Positions 63,911-64,000 of a DNA stretch of 64,000 bases are shown here, piece after piece. The translations under genes were made by a program, and so were the position numbers. Within the stretch, counting starts at the first letter, position 1, and each line of letters opens with the position of its first letter. Source of the stretch: Neelides folsomi. Taxonomy: Eukaryota > Arthropoda > Collembola > Neelipleona > Neelidae. The notes under the pieces are model-generated. The model ran no database searches. It was not told where the DNA came from and saw nothing but the letters and a program-made list of their open reading frames with translations. The DNA is taken from the NCBI GenBank assembly GCA_034687125.1, contig JAQGBZ010000053.1:124001-188000 (forward strand), in the 5' to 3' direction.

Positions 63911-64000
63911 GTGAGGAATCGTCTTTTTGAATTTCTCATAACTTCTTCCCCTTCTACTCAATAAACTTCTAATGGGAAAGAATAAAACTTTACTTTCTCC

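Overview
The window is animal nuclear DNA: AT-rich, with intron-bearing genes, GT-AG splice sites, TATA boxes, AATAAA signals and Tc1/mariner-type transposon remains. The gene content (a three-CH-domain filamin of the Drosophila Jitterbug type, a Gly-Gly-Gly-Tyr/Phe secreted protein, an insect-like SLC16 transporter) points to an arthropod. A crustacean such as a copepod is my guess; the sequence does not prove it. All gene models below were spliced by eye, with reading phase checked across every junction.

Left 28 kb, minus strand: one apparently complete filamin gene (jitterbug-like). It has 34 coding exons from the start codon at 28054 to the stop at 702, and all 33 junctions keep phase, giving 2851 aa. 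It encodes three N-terminal calponin-homology (CH) domains for actin binding, about 24 filamin Ig repeats and a 180-residue Ser/Lys-rich linker. One intron uses a GC-AG donor. Another carries a 655-bp mariner deletion derivative that landed 7 bp from the splice donor. A decayed transposase of a second family lies near 16.2 kb in the largest intron.

Middle, 29-38.4 kb: a single-exon plus-strand gene for a 463-aa unrecognised, probably disordered protein with a possible PP1-docking motif; a plus-strand MOSPD1/3-type ER membrane protein gene; convergent to it, a minus-strand glycine-rich secreted protein; a 241-bp MITE-like inverted-repeat element at 36.05 kb; and a cryptic small multi-exon plus-strand gene candidate at 37.3-38.3 kb.

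Right, 43.8-54.8 kb: a plus-strand SLC16 (monocarboxylate transporter)-like gene of eight coding exons, 854 aa, with the family signature EGGWGW in TM1 and an unusual 398-residue proline/serine/asparagine-rich tail. After about 7.5 kb without a recognisable gene, the window ends inside another plus-strand gene: five phase-consistent exons from 62389 to 63910, product not recognised.

The genes do not form an obvious pathway. They are independent cytoskeletal, ER-contact, cuticle/secretory and transport genes separated by AT-rich spacers.
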